This document shows, in pieces, positions 8,508-18,827 of a stretch of 64,000 bases of DNA. Within the stretch, counting starts at the first letter, position 1. Every line of letters starts with the position of its first letter. The stretch is taken from positions 1,674,001 through 1,738,000 of the forward strand of contig CAVYKV010000001.1 in the NCBI GenBank assembly GCA_963769255.1. The letters are read 5' to 3'. Source of the DNA: JAKACA01 sp963769255. GTDB lineage: Bacteria > Actinomycetota > Acidimicrobiia > Acidimicrobiales > Bog-793. The notes beneath the pieces are model-generated. The model made no database searches. It saw only the letters and a program-made list of their open reading frames with translations, and was not told the origin of the DNA. The translations under genes were made by a program, and so were the position numbers.

Positions 8508-9776
8508 ATGGACGACGGGCGACCACGGCTCCGCGGCTGGCGGGATCCGCAGGTCGTGGGTGTGGCGCTCCTGGCGATGTCGGCCGGCTTCGGTCAGTTC
8601 GGCGTCGTCGCCGCCCTCGGCGATGTGGCGAAGGCCTTCGGGCACTTGAGCTCGGGCGCCACCGTGGCCGACCAGGCGGGCTTGTCGGGCACAGAGCTCG
8701 CCGTCGGGCTCGCCGTCATCCGGTTGGCGTCGCTCGGCGGGCTGCCCCTCGCGTCCTTCGCCGATCGCTTCGGCCGCCGCCGGACCCTCATCGTCCTCTG
8801 CGCCCTCGGCCTGGCCGTCACCGTTGCGTCGGCGGCGAGCCCCGGCTACTGGTGGTTCGTCGTCATCTTCGCAGCGGGTCGGCCCATGCTCAGCGCCACG
8901 AACGCCCTCGCCAGCGTCTCGGCGGCCGAGGAGACGAGCTCGCGGGACCGGGCGAAGGCGATCGCCCTCGTCACCGGCGGCTACGGCATCGGCACGGGGC
9001 TCGTGGCCTTCCTGCACGGGTTGGTGGGGAGCCAGTTGGGGTTTCGGGGTCTCGTCGCCCTGGCGGCCGTGCCCCTCGCCCTCATCCCCTTGACGGCTCG
9101 ACGCGTGGAGGAGCCCGACCGGTTCGCCCGCCAGTCGCTCACCGGTGAGCACCGCCTTCCCGTGCTGAGCGCCATCGGCCCACAGTTCCGGCGCCGGCTC
9201 GCCATCGTCTCGGTCCTCACCTTCGCCCTCTCGATCATCACCGGCCCCGCAAACAGCTTCGTGTACCTCTATGCCGAGAACATCCTGCACCTGCGTGGAG
9301 TCGTGACCTCGGCCATGGTGGCGGGGGCGGGCGTCACCGGGCTCGGCGGCCTGCTGCTCGGCCGCTACCTCGCCGACCACCTGGGAAGGAGACCGACGGC
9401 GGCCGTCGCCATGACGGCCATGGCGGTCTTCGGTGTGGTCACCTACTCGGGCTCCACCGCCGGCGTCATCGTCGGTTACGTGCTGGGCGTGCTAGCGGCC
9501 TCCACGATCGCCCCGGCGGCGGGCGCCTTCGTGAACGAGCTCTTCCCGACGTCAGTGCGGGCGTCGGTGGCGGGCTGGCAGATCGCCGTCGGCGTGCTCG
9601 GCGCCAGCGCCGGCCTGCTCGCCTTCGGCGCCATCGCCGACGTGGGGAACCGCTTCGGCGTCGCCGCCGCCGGTACGTTCCTGCCGGCGCTCCTCGGCCT
9701 CGCCCTGCTCGCCTTCCTCCCCGAGACGCGCGGCCGCGAGCTCGAGGAGCTCTGGCCGGAGGTGGAGCCGGTCTGA
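8508..9776 (+). CDS. MFS transporter
   Basis: A protein of about 422 residues with roughly 12 hydrophobic helices. The MFS motif between helices 2 and 3 is seen as SFADRFGRRRTL, and its second-half counterpart as GRYLADHLGRRPTA, both typical of the major facilitator superfamily. LFPTSVRASVAGWQ near helix 11 resembles sugar- or aromatic-acid-transporter-like members. The substrate cannot be read. The ATG at 8508 gives MDDGRPRLRGWRD before the first helix; the GTG at 8502 is an alternative. A strong hairpin follows the stop. Confidence 0.85.
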   Translation: MDDGRPRLRGWRDPQVVGVALLAMSAGFGQFGVVAALGDVAKAFGHLSSGATVADQAGLSGTELAVGLAVIRLASLGGLPLASFADRFGRRRTLIVLCALGLAVTVASAASPGYWWFVVIFAAGRPMLSATNALASVSAAEETSSRDRAKAIALVTGGYGIGTGLVAFLHGLVGSQLGFRGLVALAAVPLALIPLTARRVEEPDRFARQSLTGEHRLPVLSAIGPQFRRRLAIVSVLTFALSIITGPANSFVYLYAENILHLRGVVTSAMVAGAGVTGLGGLLLGRYLADHLGRRPTAAVAMTAMAVFGVVTYSGSTAGVIVGYVLGVLAASTIAPAAGAFVNELFPTSVRASVAGWQIAVGVLGASAGLLAFGAIADVGNRFGVAAAGTFLPALLGLALLAFLPETRGRELEELWPEVEPV

Positions 9777-9793
9777 GCCGCCGAGACGCGGAA

Positions 9794-9830
9794 GCACCCC
9801 GGCACCTGCGAAGGAGGGGTGCCGGGGTGC
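9794..9830 (+). terminator. Terminator hairpin after the MFS gene
   Basis: A perfect 13-bp stem (GCACCCCGGCACC with its complement) and an 11-nt loop begin 18 nt after the stop codon. No T-run follows, as is common in high-GC genomes. Confidence 0.7.
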
Positions 9831-10203
9831 TCGGGTCGGAGTGTCTCGTCCGCTGCCGGACCCGGGGCCCCCGTGCTCAGCGCACGCGGGCACGCCACGG
9901 CACGGGGCAGAGTGCCGTCGGCGTCGGACGGGGGTTACGGCCAAGGGGCGGTCTTGGATTGGGATGGGCGCCGGCAAATCGAAAAGCCGAGGTCAGGGCA
10001 GTAGTCAGCACAACGGTGAGGGGCGGCAACCCGCTTGCAACTCGAGCGCGACTGCTTGGCAGGTCGATACCGGAAGTGCACGATCCCCGGGCCTGGTCCA
10101 GGCAGCCGGCCGGGGATCGTGTCTTGTCTCCGTCACCTGGAACACCACCAGCATAAATCCTGCGTGCCCCGTTGCGAAATGGCGGGGTGGCGCCGGCTCG
10201 CCG
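9831..10203. other. Non-coding interval with a candidate structured RNA
   Basis: No convincing gene is present in about 370 bp. The stretch from about 9950 to 10130 is less GC-rich in places, contains GGGGCGGCAACCC near 10019, and ends in a very strong hairpin followed by TCTTGTCTC. It could encode a small RNA read on the plus strand, but it matches no RNA family that I recognise. Confidence 0.35.
10079..10121 (+). terminator. Strong hairpin, likely intrinsic terminator
   Basis: The 12-bp perfect stem CACGATCCCCGG/CCGGGGATCGTG encloses a smaller inner hairpin (GCCTGG/CCAGGC). It is followed by a pyrimidine tract. No gene ends just before it, so it may end a small RNA. Confidence 0.55.
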
Positions 10204-10536
10204 TCAGCGCCGGAGGAGGGCGACCATCACCAGCAGGTGCTCGGGGGAGCGGTCGCGCATCCAGGACTCGGCGGCATCGGCCAGCGCCTCGTAACGCACC
10301 GGGCTGAGGTCCGCGAGCTTGCGGTTCATCTCGACGAGGTTTGCGACGAGAGCGTCCCAGTCGGGGAACGGATCGACCGACCCGCAGACGCCCGAGAGGG
10401 CTTTCAGCATGCGACGGGCGTCCTCGTGCCAGAGACGGTCCTCCGACTGCCAGAGGCAGTAGTCGCCGAGGGCACGTCGGTCCGCCGGCTGGAGGCCGCG
10501 GATTAGCTCCATCGTGTCCGTCACGAGAGGTGCCAT
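10204..10536 (-). CDS. Hypothetical protein, 110 residues
   Basis: Not a family I recognise. It is a soluble, helix-rich protein with many Trp, Asp and Glu (DYCLWQSEDRLWHEDARRML near residues 26-45) and no signal peptide or membrane segment. The frame extends further upstream, but the ATG at 10536 is preceded by TACGGT with a 6 nt gap, the same leaderless arrangement seen at many genes here. It is divergent from the next gene. Confidence 0.6.
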   Translation of the reverse strand: MAPLVTDTMELIRGLQPADRRALGDYCLWQSEDRLWHEDARRMLKALSGVCGSVDPFPDWDALVANLVEMNRKLADLSPVRYEALADAAESWMRDRSPEHLLVMVALLRR

Positions 10537-10542
10537 GCTGGC

Positions 10543-10548
10543 ACCGTA
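10543..10548 (-). promoter_or_regulatory. Leaderless-type -10 box
   Basis: TACGGT on the minus strand, 6 nt before the ATG at 10536. Confidence 0.45.
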
Positions 10549-10658
10549 CGGAACCACAGGTCCGCCCAGTAGGGCCGAACGTCCCCGGCGGGACGGGACG
10601 GACAGCAGGCGGCGTGGGGGGCGGGTGCCTCTGTGCCCCCAGCAGCGCCCGTGCCGCC

Positions 10659-10664
10659 TAATCT
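10659..10664 (+). promoter_or_regulatory. Leaderless-type -10 box
   Basis: TAATCT lies 7 nt before the GTG at 10672, and it decides the start chosen for that gene. Confidence 0.45.
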
Positions 10665-10671
10665 CGGTGTG

Positions 10672-11037
10672 GTGGCGCATCCGGAAGGTCCCTTCTGCCA
10701 GAGCCGCTTCGATCACCGCCAGCACGTCAAGTTCGCCTGGACCGCTGTCCGCGAGGCCGGGCCGGAGCACGCCGAAGCGCTCGTCTCGGCGGAGATCCGC
10801 AGCTTCGCGGCGCGGCGCGCGCCCGGGAAGTACCACCAGACGACGACCTCGTTCTGGTTGCGCCTCGTTGCCCACACGCTCGACGTGGAGGACGGCGGGG
10901 AGTTCGATCAGCATCTCGCCCGCTTTCCGATCCTCCTCGACAAGCAGGCGGCCTGGCTGCACTACTCCGGCGACCTGCTCGGCAGCGAGGAGGCCCGCCA
11001 GGGCTTCGTCTCGCCCGACCTCGTCCCGATTCCCTGA
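10672..11037 (+). CDS. Hypothetical protein with FDHRQHVKFAW motif
   Basis: A protein of about 121 residues. The N-terminal block FDHRQHVKFAW recalls small uncharacterised proteins with an F-x-H-x-x-H-x-x-x-A-W pattern, in which the two His could bind metal. The middle is helix-rich and includes KYHQTTTSFWLRLVAHTL. No catalytic function can be assigned. The frame is open to a GTG at 10633, but the promoter-like TAATCT box argues for the GTG at 10672. Confidence 0.6.
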   Translation: MAHPEGPFCQSRFDHRQHVKFAWTAVREAGPEHAEALVSAEIRSFAARRAPGKYHQTTTSFWLRLVAHTLDVEDGGEFDQHLARFPILLDKQAAWLHYSGDLLGSEEARQGFVSPDLVPIP

Positions 11038-11289
11038 CCTCGGCGTGCGTTCGCGTTCGGGGATTGCGCCGCCGGAACCCGCAGTGGTCGGCGACGGCCG
11101 GGCGAAGTGAGCAGTTTCGGAGAAGCAACCCTCGCCGGGCCGCTCGTAGCATGACCGTCATGGGCACTACGAAGCCGTCGCCTCCCCCGTTGGAGCAGGC
11201 GCCGGTGCCGGCCGTCGACGTCGCATTCGCGGGCGTGGACGGGTGCCGTACACGTCGGGTCAATGAGACCCACGACTTGAGGAGGGGCC

Positions 11290-11637
11290 ATGACCGGCTC
11301 GACACAGGGAATCAAGACCGTGCTGCATCCCGTGACCGACGTGGAGAAGGCCAAGCCGGTGTACACCGCCCTGCTCGGCGTCTCACCGCAGGCCGACGCC
11401 CCCTACTACGTCGGCTACGACGTCGAGGGTCAGCACATCGGTCTCGTGCCCGGGGGCGGGGGCATGACCTCGCCGGTGGCCTACTGGCACGTGAGTGACA
11501 TCGAAGCGAAGTTGGCCGAGGTGACGGCGGCCGGTGCCGTCGTGAAGGAGCCCGCCCGCGACGTGGGCGGCGGTCGCCTCGTCGCCACCGTCACCGATCC
11601 CGACGGCAACGTCCTCGGGTTGCTGCAGGACCCGTGA
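11290..11637 (+). CDS. VOC (glyoxalase-like) family protein
   Basis: A 115-residue single VOC domain. Visible elements are KTVLHPVTDVEKAKPVYTALLG at the start, a middle strand AYWHVSDIEAKLAEV and the closing VTDPDGNVLGLLQDP, typical of glyoxalase/bleomycin-resistance/dioxygenase-fold proteins. The substrate is unknown. A GAGGAGGGG ribosome site precedes the ATG. It lies 51 bp upstream of the UvrA-like gene on the same strand. Confidence 0.85.
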   Translation: MTGSTQGIKTVLHPVTDVEKAKPVYTALLGVSPQADAPYYVGYDVEGQHIGLVPGGGGMTSPVAYWHVSDIEAKLAEVTAAGAVVKEPARDVGGGRLVATVTDPDGNVLGLLQDP

Positions 11638-11688
11638 GCGCGGGGCCGCCAGGGAGCAGCCCGCCGAATAGATGGAGAAACGATCAGC

Positions 11689-14076
<2,388 letters not shown>

Positions 14077-14131
14077 CCTCGGAGGGAGGGAACGACCTGG
14101 CTCGCTCGCCCGGTGCGGGCCGGCGGGCTCC

Positions 14132-14137
14132 TACGCT
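14132..14137 (+). promoter_or_regulatory. Leaderless-type -10 box of the AraC gene
   Basis: TACGCT lies 6 nt before the GTG at 14144. Confidence 0.45.
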
Positions 14138-14143
14138 GGCGTC

Positions 14144-14575
14144 GTGACGCCGGAGGACCTCGCCCACCTGCGCCGCGCCCGCGATCTGATGGACCGCGAA
14201 TACGCCCGCCCGCTCGACGTGGCGGCGCTCGCCCGCGCCGCCTTCATGTCGACCGCCCACTTCTCCCGGCAATTCCGGGCGACGTACGGGGAGACGCCCT
14301 ACTCCTATCTGATGACTCGGCGAATCGAGCGGGCAAAAGCGCTGCTTCGCCACGGCGACCTGTCCGTCACCGAGGTCTGCATGGCGGTCGGGTGCTCGTC
14401 CTTGGGCTCATTCAGCGCCCGCTTCACCGAGCTCGTGGGAGAGACGCCGACGGCCTATCGCGCCGGCGACCACAGCGCCCTGGCCAGCCTGCCGGGATGC
14501 ATCGCGAGAAGCCTCACCCGCCCGAGCCGCCAGCCGGGCGGGACGAGCGATGCGAGCGTGGTGCCCGCTCCGTAG
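14144..14575 (+). CDS. AraC-family regulator (DNA-binding domain only)
   Basis: A 143-residue protein that consists mostly of the two helix-turn-helix units of AraC/XylS regulators: DVAALARAAFMSTAHFSRQF and SVTEVCMAVGCSSLGSFSARF, with the joining GETPYSYLMTRRIERAK. No sensor domain precedes it. It is directly followed by a VOC gene, a pairing common in actinobacteria in which the regulator probably controls the neighbour. The start GTG at 14144 is supported by an upstream TACGCT box. Confidence 0.88.
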   Translation: MTPEDLAHLRRARDLMDREYARPLDVAALARAAFMSTAHFSRQFRATYGETPYSYLMTRRIERAKALLRHGDLSVTEVCMAVGCSSLGSFSARFTELVGETPTAYRAGDHSALASLPGCIARSLTRPSRQPGGTSDASVVPAP

Positions 14576-14578
14576 CCT
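14573..14578 (+). promoter_or_regulatory. Leaderless-type -10 box of the VOC gene
   Basis: TAGCCT overlaps the AraC stop codon and lies 6 nt before the ATG at 14585. Confidence 0.45.
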
Positions 14579-14584
14579 GGCGGC

Positions 14585-14998
14585 ATGAACATCAGCCTTG
14601 CCTGCTGCTTCGTCCAAGTTCACGACCCCGACCTGGCCTTGGCCTTCTATCGCGACCAGCTCGGCCTCGAGTTGCGCAACGACGTCGCCCGCGAAGGCTT
14701 CCGCTGGATCACACTTGGTGCCCCCTCGCAGCCCGACATCGCCATCGTCCTCACGAACTACCTGAGCGGCAGCCCCGCCGACGGCGAGGCCATCACCGCC
14801 CTTGTCGCCAAGGGGGCGCTCAACGGGGTCCACTTCCACACCGACGATCTCGACGGCACCTTCGAGAAGGTGCGCGCCTCGGGCGCCGAGGTCGTGCAGG
14901 AGCCGGCCGACCGACCGTGGGGACCCCGGGACTGCGCCGTACGCGACCCCTCCGGCAATCTCGTGCGCATCGACCAGGCACCCGGCACCTCGTCGTGA
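14585..14998 (+). CDS. VOC (glyoxalase-like) family protein
   Basis: A 137-residue VOC-fold protein: FVQVHDPDLALAFYRDQLGL at the N-terminus, VHFHTDDLDGTFEKVRASGA in the middle and CAVRDPSGNLVRIDQ at the end, the usual positions of the metal ligands His and Glu/Asp in this superfamily. It is probably a metal-dependent isomerase, dioxygenase or resistance protein; the substrate is unknown. It starts 9 bp after the AraC gene and is likely its target. Confidence 0.87.
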   Translation: MNISLACCFVQVHDPDLALAFYRDQLGLELRNDVAREGFRWITLGAPSQPDIAIVLTNYLSGSPADGEAITALVAKGALNGVHFHTDDLDGTFEKVRASGAEVVQEPADRPWGPRDCAVRDPSGNLVRIDQAPGTSS

Positions 14999-15040
14999 CG
15001 CTGCCGGGTGAGGGGCCGCCGCCTGTCACCGTCGGTCCGG

Positions 15041-15706
15041 TCACGACCCGCCCGACAAGGACTGGAGGACCCGGCCGAAGAGTCCCTCGCTGACGGACCC
15101 GGGCTCCACGTAGTGGTCGATGGCGAGGCCGTTGGAGAGCGCCAAGACGACGGTCACGATGTCATCGACGCTCAGGCTCGACCCCGGCGCTCTCGCGACG
15201 ACTTGGCGGACGCTGTCGGCGATGGCGGCGCGCAGGACGCGCCGCTCGGCGACGAACTTGGTTCGCACGTCGTCGTCCCGAAGGGCGCGGCGCCAGAAGT
15301 CCAGGAAGACGAGGCGCCATTCTCGTTGTTCGATCAAGGCCACCGTGAGGAGGCGCCCGATTTCCTGCAACGTCTGCTGGAGCGGCTGATCCGCCGGGAC
15401 GGCCGCCAGGGTCGCCCGAACGATGTCGACCCGGTGCAGGATCTGCTCGCTCATCATGGCGAGGAAGAGGTCGTCCTTGCTGGCGAAGTTGGAGTAGACG
15501 GCTCCCTTGGTGAGGCCGGCGGCCGAAGCGACCTGATCCACGCTTGCGTTGTCGAATCCGAGCTCGGCGAAGACCTCGAGCGCCGCCTCCAGCAACCGCC
15601 GGCGTACCGCCTGGCGGCCCGGTCGTCGCAGCAGCACGGGGGGCTGCGCATCGCCCGGGCCTGCCGCCGTCGCCGTTAGGGCCGAAGTCCTCTGGAGGTC
15701 GCTCAC
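15041..15706 (-). CDS. TetR-family repressor
   Basis: A protein of about 221 residues with an N-terminal helix-turn-helix (FDNASVDQVASAAGLTKGAVYSNFASKDDL) and a helical ligand-binding region. It is divergent from the efflux pump at 15759 and probably represses both. The longest frame begins with ATG at 15718, but that codon lies inside the perfect palindrome 15717-15730, which looks like the operator. The GTG at 15706 (giving VSDLQRTSAL) is therefore the more likely start. Confidence 0.87.
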   Translation of the reverse strand: MSDLQRTSALTATAAGPGDAQPPVLLRRPGRQAVRRRLLEAALEVFAELGFDNASVDQVASAAGLTKGAVYSNFASKDDLFLAMMSEQILHRVDIVRATLAAVPADQPLQQTLQEIGRLLTVALIEQREWRLVFLDFWRRALRDDDVRTKFVAERRVLRAAIADSVRQVVARAPGSSLSVDDIVTVVLALSNGLAIDHYVEPGSVSEGLFGRVLQSLSGGS

Positions 15707-15716
15707 CCGAACGAGC

Positions 15717-15730
15717 ATACTGATCAGTAT
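15717..15730. promoter_or_regulatory. Operator palindrome of the TetR-MFS pair
   Basis: ATACTGATCAGTAT is a perfect 14-bp palindrome between the divergent TetR and MFS genes, where a TetR operator is expected. Confidence 0.65.
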
Positions 15731-15758
15731 TCAAATCCAGCCAGTATCGAGACGAGCG

Positions 15759-17354
15759 ATGCCACACCACCGTTGGGCTGCCCTGGCGGTGGTGTGTGCC
15801 GCCGCCCTCATCATCAACATCGACAACACCATCCTCAACGTGGCGCTCCCCACCCTCGTACGGGATCTGCATGCCACCTCGAGCGAGCTGCAGTGGATCG
15901 TCGACTCCTACGCCATGGTGCTGGCGGGCCTCCTCCTCGTCGGCGGCAGCCTGGCGGACCGATTCGGGCGCCAGCGGTTGTTCCTCCTCGGACTGGCCGT
16001 CTTCGGCGCCGGCTCGATCGGTGCCGCCTTCTCGGGCTCCGTGCACCTGCTGATCGCCTGCCGCGCCGTCATGGGTGCGGGCGCCGCCTTCACGATCCCG
16101 GCGTCGCTGTCGATCATCAACGACCTCTTCCGGGACCCCGTCGAGCGGGCCCGGGCCATCGGCACCTGGGCGGGCACCATCGGTCTCGGCATCGCCATCG
16201 GTCCCATCGCCGGCGGCCTCCTCCTGTCGAGGTTCTGGTGGGGCTCGATCTTCCTCGTCAACGTCCCGATCGTGGTCGCCGGGCTCGTCGGGGCCTTCGT
16301 GCTCGTGCCCGACTCGAAGCGACCCGAGGCCACCCGCGCGGATCCCGTCGGTGCGCTCCTCTCGGTGGCCGGGCTGGGTCTGCTGCTGTGGGCGATCATC
16401 GAGGCGCCGGCCCGCGGATGGACCTCCGGAATCGTGGTCGGAGCCGGGTTGCTCAGCGTCGGGATCCTCGGAGGCTTCGTCGTGTGGGAGGCCTCCGTCG
16501 GGCACCCGATGCTGCGGCTCGAGTTCTTCCGTGCCCGCAGGTTCTCCGTCGCCTTGGCGGCGGAGTGCCTCGGCGTCTTCGGACTGATGGGTGCCCTCTT
16601 CGTGCAGACGCAGTTCCTTCAGTTCGACCTCGGCTATTCGCCCCTGCAGGCCGGGTTACGCATCCTGCCGATCGCAGCCATGCTCGTCGTGAGCGCCGCC
16701 TCGTCCCCATTCCTCGCCCGTGTCGCCGGGATCAAGCTCACGGTGGCGGCCGGCCTTGCCGCCATCGCCGGCGGCTTGTGGCAGGTGTCGGCGACGTCGT
16801 CGTCGTCCACGACGTACGGCACCGTCATCCCCGGGCTCCTGCTGATCGGCTTCGGAACCGGCCTCCTACTGCCCACGGCGACGAACTCGGTCGTGGGATC
16901 GGTGCCACCGGGCGACGCCGGGGTCGGCTCGGCCACGAACACCGTCTCCCTGCAGGTGGGCGGTGCACTCGGTGTCGCCATCGTCGGGAGCATCATGCTG
17001 ACCCGCTACCAGGACCACATGACGGCGGCATTGAGCGGTCGGCGGCTCCCGGCACCCGTGTCCCAGGCCATTCTCGCCTCCTTGGGCGGCGCTCTCGCCG
17101 TCGCTCAGCGCGCCGGTGGGGCAACGGGCGCCCTCCTGGCGCATGTGGCGCGCGCCGCCTTCATGAACGGCAACGAGGTGTCGCTCGCCGCCGGTGCCGC
17201 CGTCGCCTTCGGCGGTGCCCTTCTCGTGCTCGCCGCCCTTCCGTTGCGGTTGCGGCCCTCGGAGCCGTCGCCGCCCGGTGCCTGTGCCGAGCCCTTCCCG
17301 GACGCGCCGGAACGGGACGCCGAACTGGCCGAGGTTCCTGTGAGGCGGCCCTGA
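15759..17354 (+). CDS. 14-helix MFS efflux transporter (EmrB/QacA type)
   Basis: A 531-residue DHA2-family drug:proton antiporter with about 14 hydrophobic helices. Family motifs are seen: IDNTILNVALPTL in helix 1 (motif D1), GGSLADRFGRQRLF between helices 2 and 3 (motif A), and GTWAGTIGLGIAIGPIAGGLL in helix 5 (motif C). It likely exports a hydrophobic toxic compound. It is divergent from the TetR repressor, with the palindrome in between. A frame to 15549 is open, but the ATG at 15759 begins just before helix 1. Confidence 0.9.
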   Translation: MPHHRWAALAVVCAAALIINIDNTILNVALPTLVRDLHATSSELQWIVDSYAMVLAGLLLVGGSLADRFGRQRLFLLGLAVFGAGSIGAAFSGSVHLLIACRAVMGAGAAFTIPASLSIINDLFRDPVERARAIGTWAGTIGLGIAIGPIAGGLLLSRFWWGSIFLVNVPIVVAGLVGAFVLVPDSKRPEATRADPVGALLSVAGLGLLLWAIIEAPARGWTSGIVVGAGLLSVGILGGFVVWEASVGHPMLRLEFFRARRFSVALAAECLGVFGLMGALFVQTQFLQFDLGYSPLQAGLRILPIAAMLVVSAASSPFLARVAGIKLTVAAGLAAIAGGLWQVSATSSSSTTYGTVIPGLLLIGFGTGLLLPTATNSVVGSVPPGDAGVGSATNTVSLQVGGALGVAIVGSIMLTRYQDHMTAALSGRRLPAPVSQAILASLGGALAVAQRAGGATGALLAHVARAAFMNGNEVSLAAGAAVAFGGALLVLAALPLRLRPSEPSPPGACAEPFPDAPERDAELAEVPVRRP

Positions 17355-17465
17355 GACGCAGGAGGCCGCCGATAGCATCAGCTGGCCATGGGGGTGGCGA
17401 TCGGGTGAGCGAAAAGGGGGCCCTGTCATGGACATGAGGCCCGGGTCGAGTGCGGGAGTCAGCGC

Positions 17466-18827
17466 GTGAGCGACTACGACGTCATCGTCCTCGGGGCCGG
17501 CTCGCCCGGCGAGCACTGCGCCGGGGAGCTGGCCGACGGAGGTCTGAGGGTCGCCGTCGTCGAGCGGGAGCTCGTCGGTGGTGAGTGCTCGTACTGGGCG
17601 TGCATCCCGTCCAAGACGCTGCTCCGCCCGGGCGAGGCGGTACAGGAGGCCCTCGACGCCACGGCGAGCGCTCAGGTCGACGCCAAGGCGGCGCTCGCCT
17701 GGCGGGACTTCATGGTGTCGAACTACTCCGATGCCAGCCAGGTGACCTGGCTCGCCGGGAACAGGATCGACCTGCTACGCGGCACCGGCAAGCTCGCCGG
17801 CGCCGGCACGGTCGAGGTGGACGGCGTTCCGCACACCGCCGATCACGTCGTCGTGGCGACCGGTTCGGATCCGATCGTGCCGCCCGTCCCGGGGCTGCAC
17901 GACCTCGAGGGCGTCTGGACCAACCGCGAGACGACCGGCATGAAGGCGGTGCCTCGCCACCTGCTCGTGTTGGGCGGCGGGCCCGTCGGCGTCGAGATGG
18001 CGCAAGCCGTCCGCCGCCTCGGCGGGGAGGTGACCCTTGTCGAGGGGGCGGACCACCTGCTCGGTCACGAGCCCGCTTCGCTCGGCGACGCCCTCGGCGA
18101 GGTCCTGCGCCGCGACGGCATCGAGGTGCTCTTGGGTGCACAGGCGACATCGGCGCGGCGCGATGGCGACGAGTACGTGCTCGTGCTCGGGGACGGCCGC
18201 GAGGTGCGTGGCGACCGCCTGCTCGTCGCAACCGGGCGGCGCCCGCGGGTCGAGGGGATCGGCCTCGAGACGGTCGGCATCACGGCCGACCGCCACGGCA
18301 TCCCGGTCGACGACCATCTGCGCGTCGCCGATCACCTCTGGGCCATCGGCGACGTCACGGGTGTGCGGCTGCTGACCCACGTCGGCAAGTACCAGGGGGA
18401 GGTCGTCGCCTCCAACATCCTCGGGGAGTCCCGGCCGGCCAACTACGACGCCATCCCCTCGGTCGTCTACACGTCCCCGCAAGCTGCCTCCGTGGGAGCG
18501 ACCGAGGACCACTACAGCGCCACCGTCCCCGTCACCGGCGTCGCCAAGATGGAGACGTATTCGCGTGCGTATGCGGAGTCGAACGGGTTTTTGACGCTGC
18601 TCAGCGACGGTGAACGGTTGACCGGGGCGTACGCCCTCGGACCGGAGGCCGGCGAGTGGCTCCAGCAGGCCACCCTGGCGATCCGCGCCCGCCTGCCACT
18701 CGACCTGCTCCGCGACGTCATCCAGCCGTTCCCCACCTTCTCGGAGCTCTACGTCGCCGCCCTGAAGGCGCTGCGAGGCACGATCGCCGGCGCCGGAGCT
18801 TCAGCCGGGGGCACGCCCCCCGCCTGA
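17466..18827 (+). CDS. FAD-dependent disulfide-reductase-like oxidoreductase
   Basis: A 453-residue class I pyridine-nucleotide disulfide oxidoreductase fold: FAD site VLGAGSPGEHCAGEL, redox pair C41/C46 (GGECSYWACIPSKTLL), NAD(P) site VLGGGPVGVEMAQ and FAD motif LWAIGDVTG. The C-terminal dimerisation motif reads IQPFPTFSE, where dihydrolipoamide dehydrogenases have HAHPTLSE, so the catalytic His is replaced by Gln while the Glu is kept. It is probably a reductase with a different substrate, in the mercuric reductase/STH-like group. Its last 79 bp overlap the GH15 gene end to end. Confidence 0.85.
   Translation: MSDYDVIVLGAGSPGEHCAGELADGGLRVAVVERELVGGECSYWACIPSKTLLRPGEAVQEALDATASAQVDAKAALAWRDFMVSNYSDASQVTWLAGNRIDLLRGTGKLAGAGTVEVDGVPHTADHVVVATGSDPIVPPVPGLHDLEGVWTNRETTGMKAVPRHLLVLGGGPVGVEMAQAVRRLGGEVTLVEGADHLLGHEPASLGDALGEVLRRDGIEVLLGAQATSARRDGDEYVLVLGDGREVRGDRLLVATGRRPRVEGIGLETVGITADRHGIPVDDHLRVADHLWAIGDVTGVRLLTHVGKYQGEVVASNILGESRPANYDAIPSVVYTSPQAASVGATEDHYSATVPVTGVAKMETYSRAYAESNGFLTLLSDGERLTGAYALGPEAGEWLQQATLAIRARLPLDLLRDVIQPFPTFSELYVAALKALRGTIAGAGASAGGTPPA

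Noticed and set aside
10010..10075. SAM-type riboswitch suggested by GGCAACCC
   Set aside because: The matching GGTGC(C) partner segment and the proper stems are not visible, and the terminator that follows is not upstream of a methionine or SAM gene.
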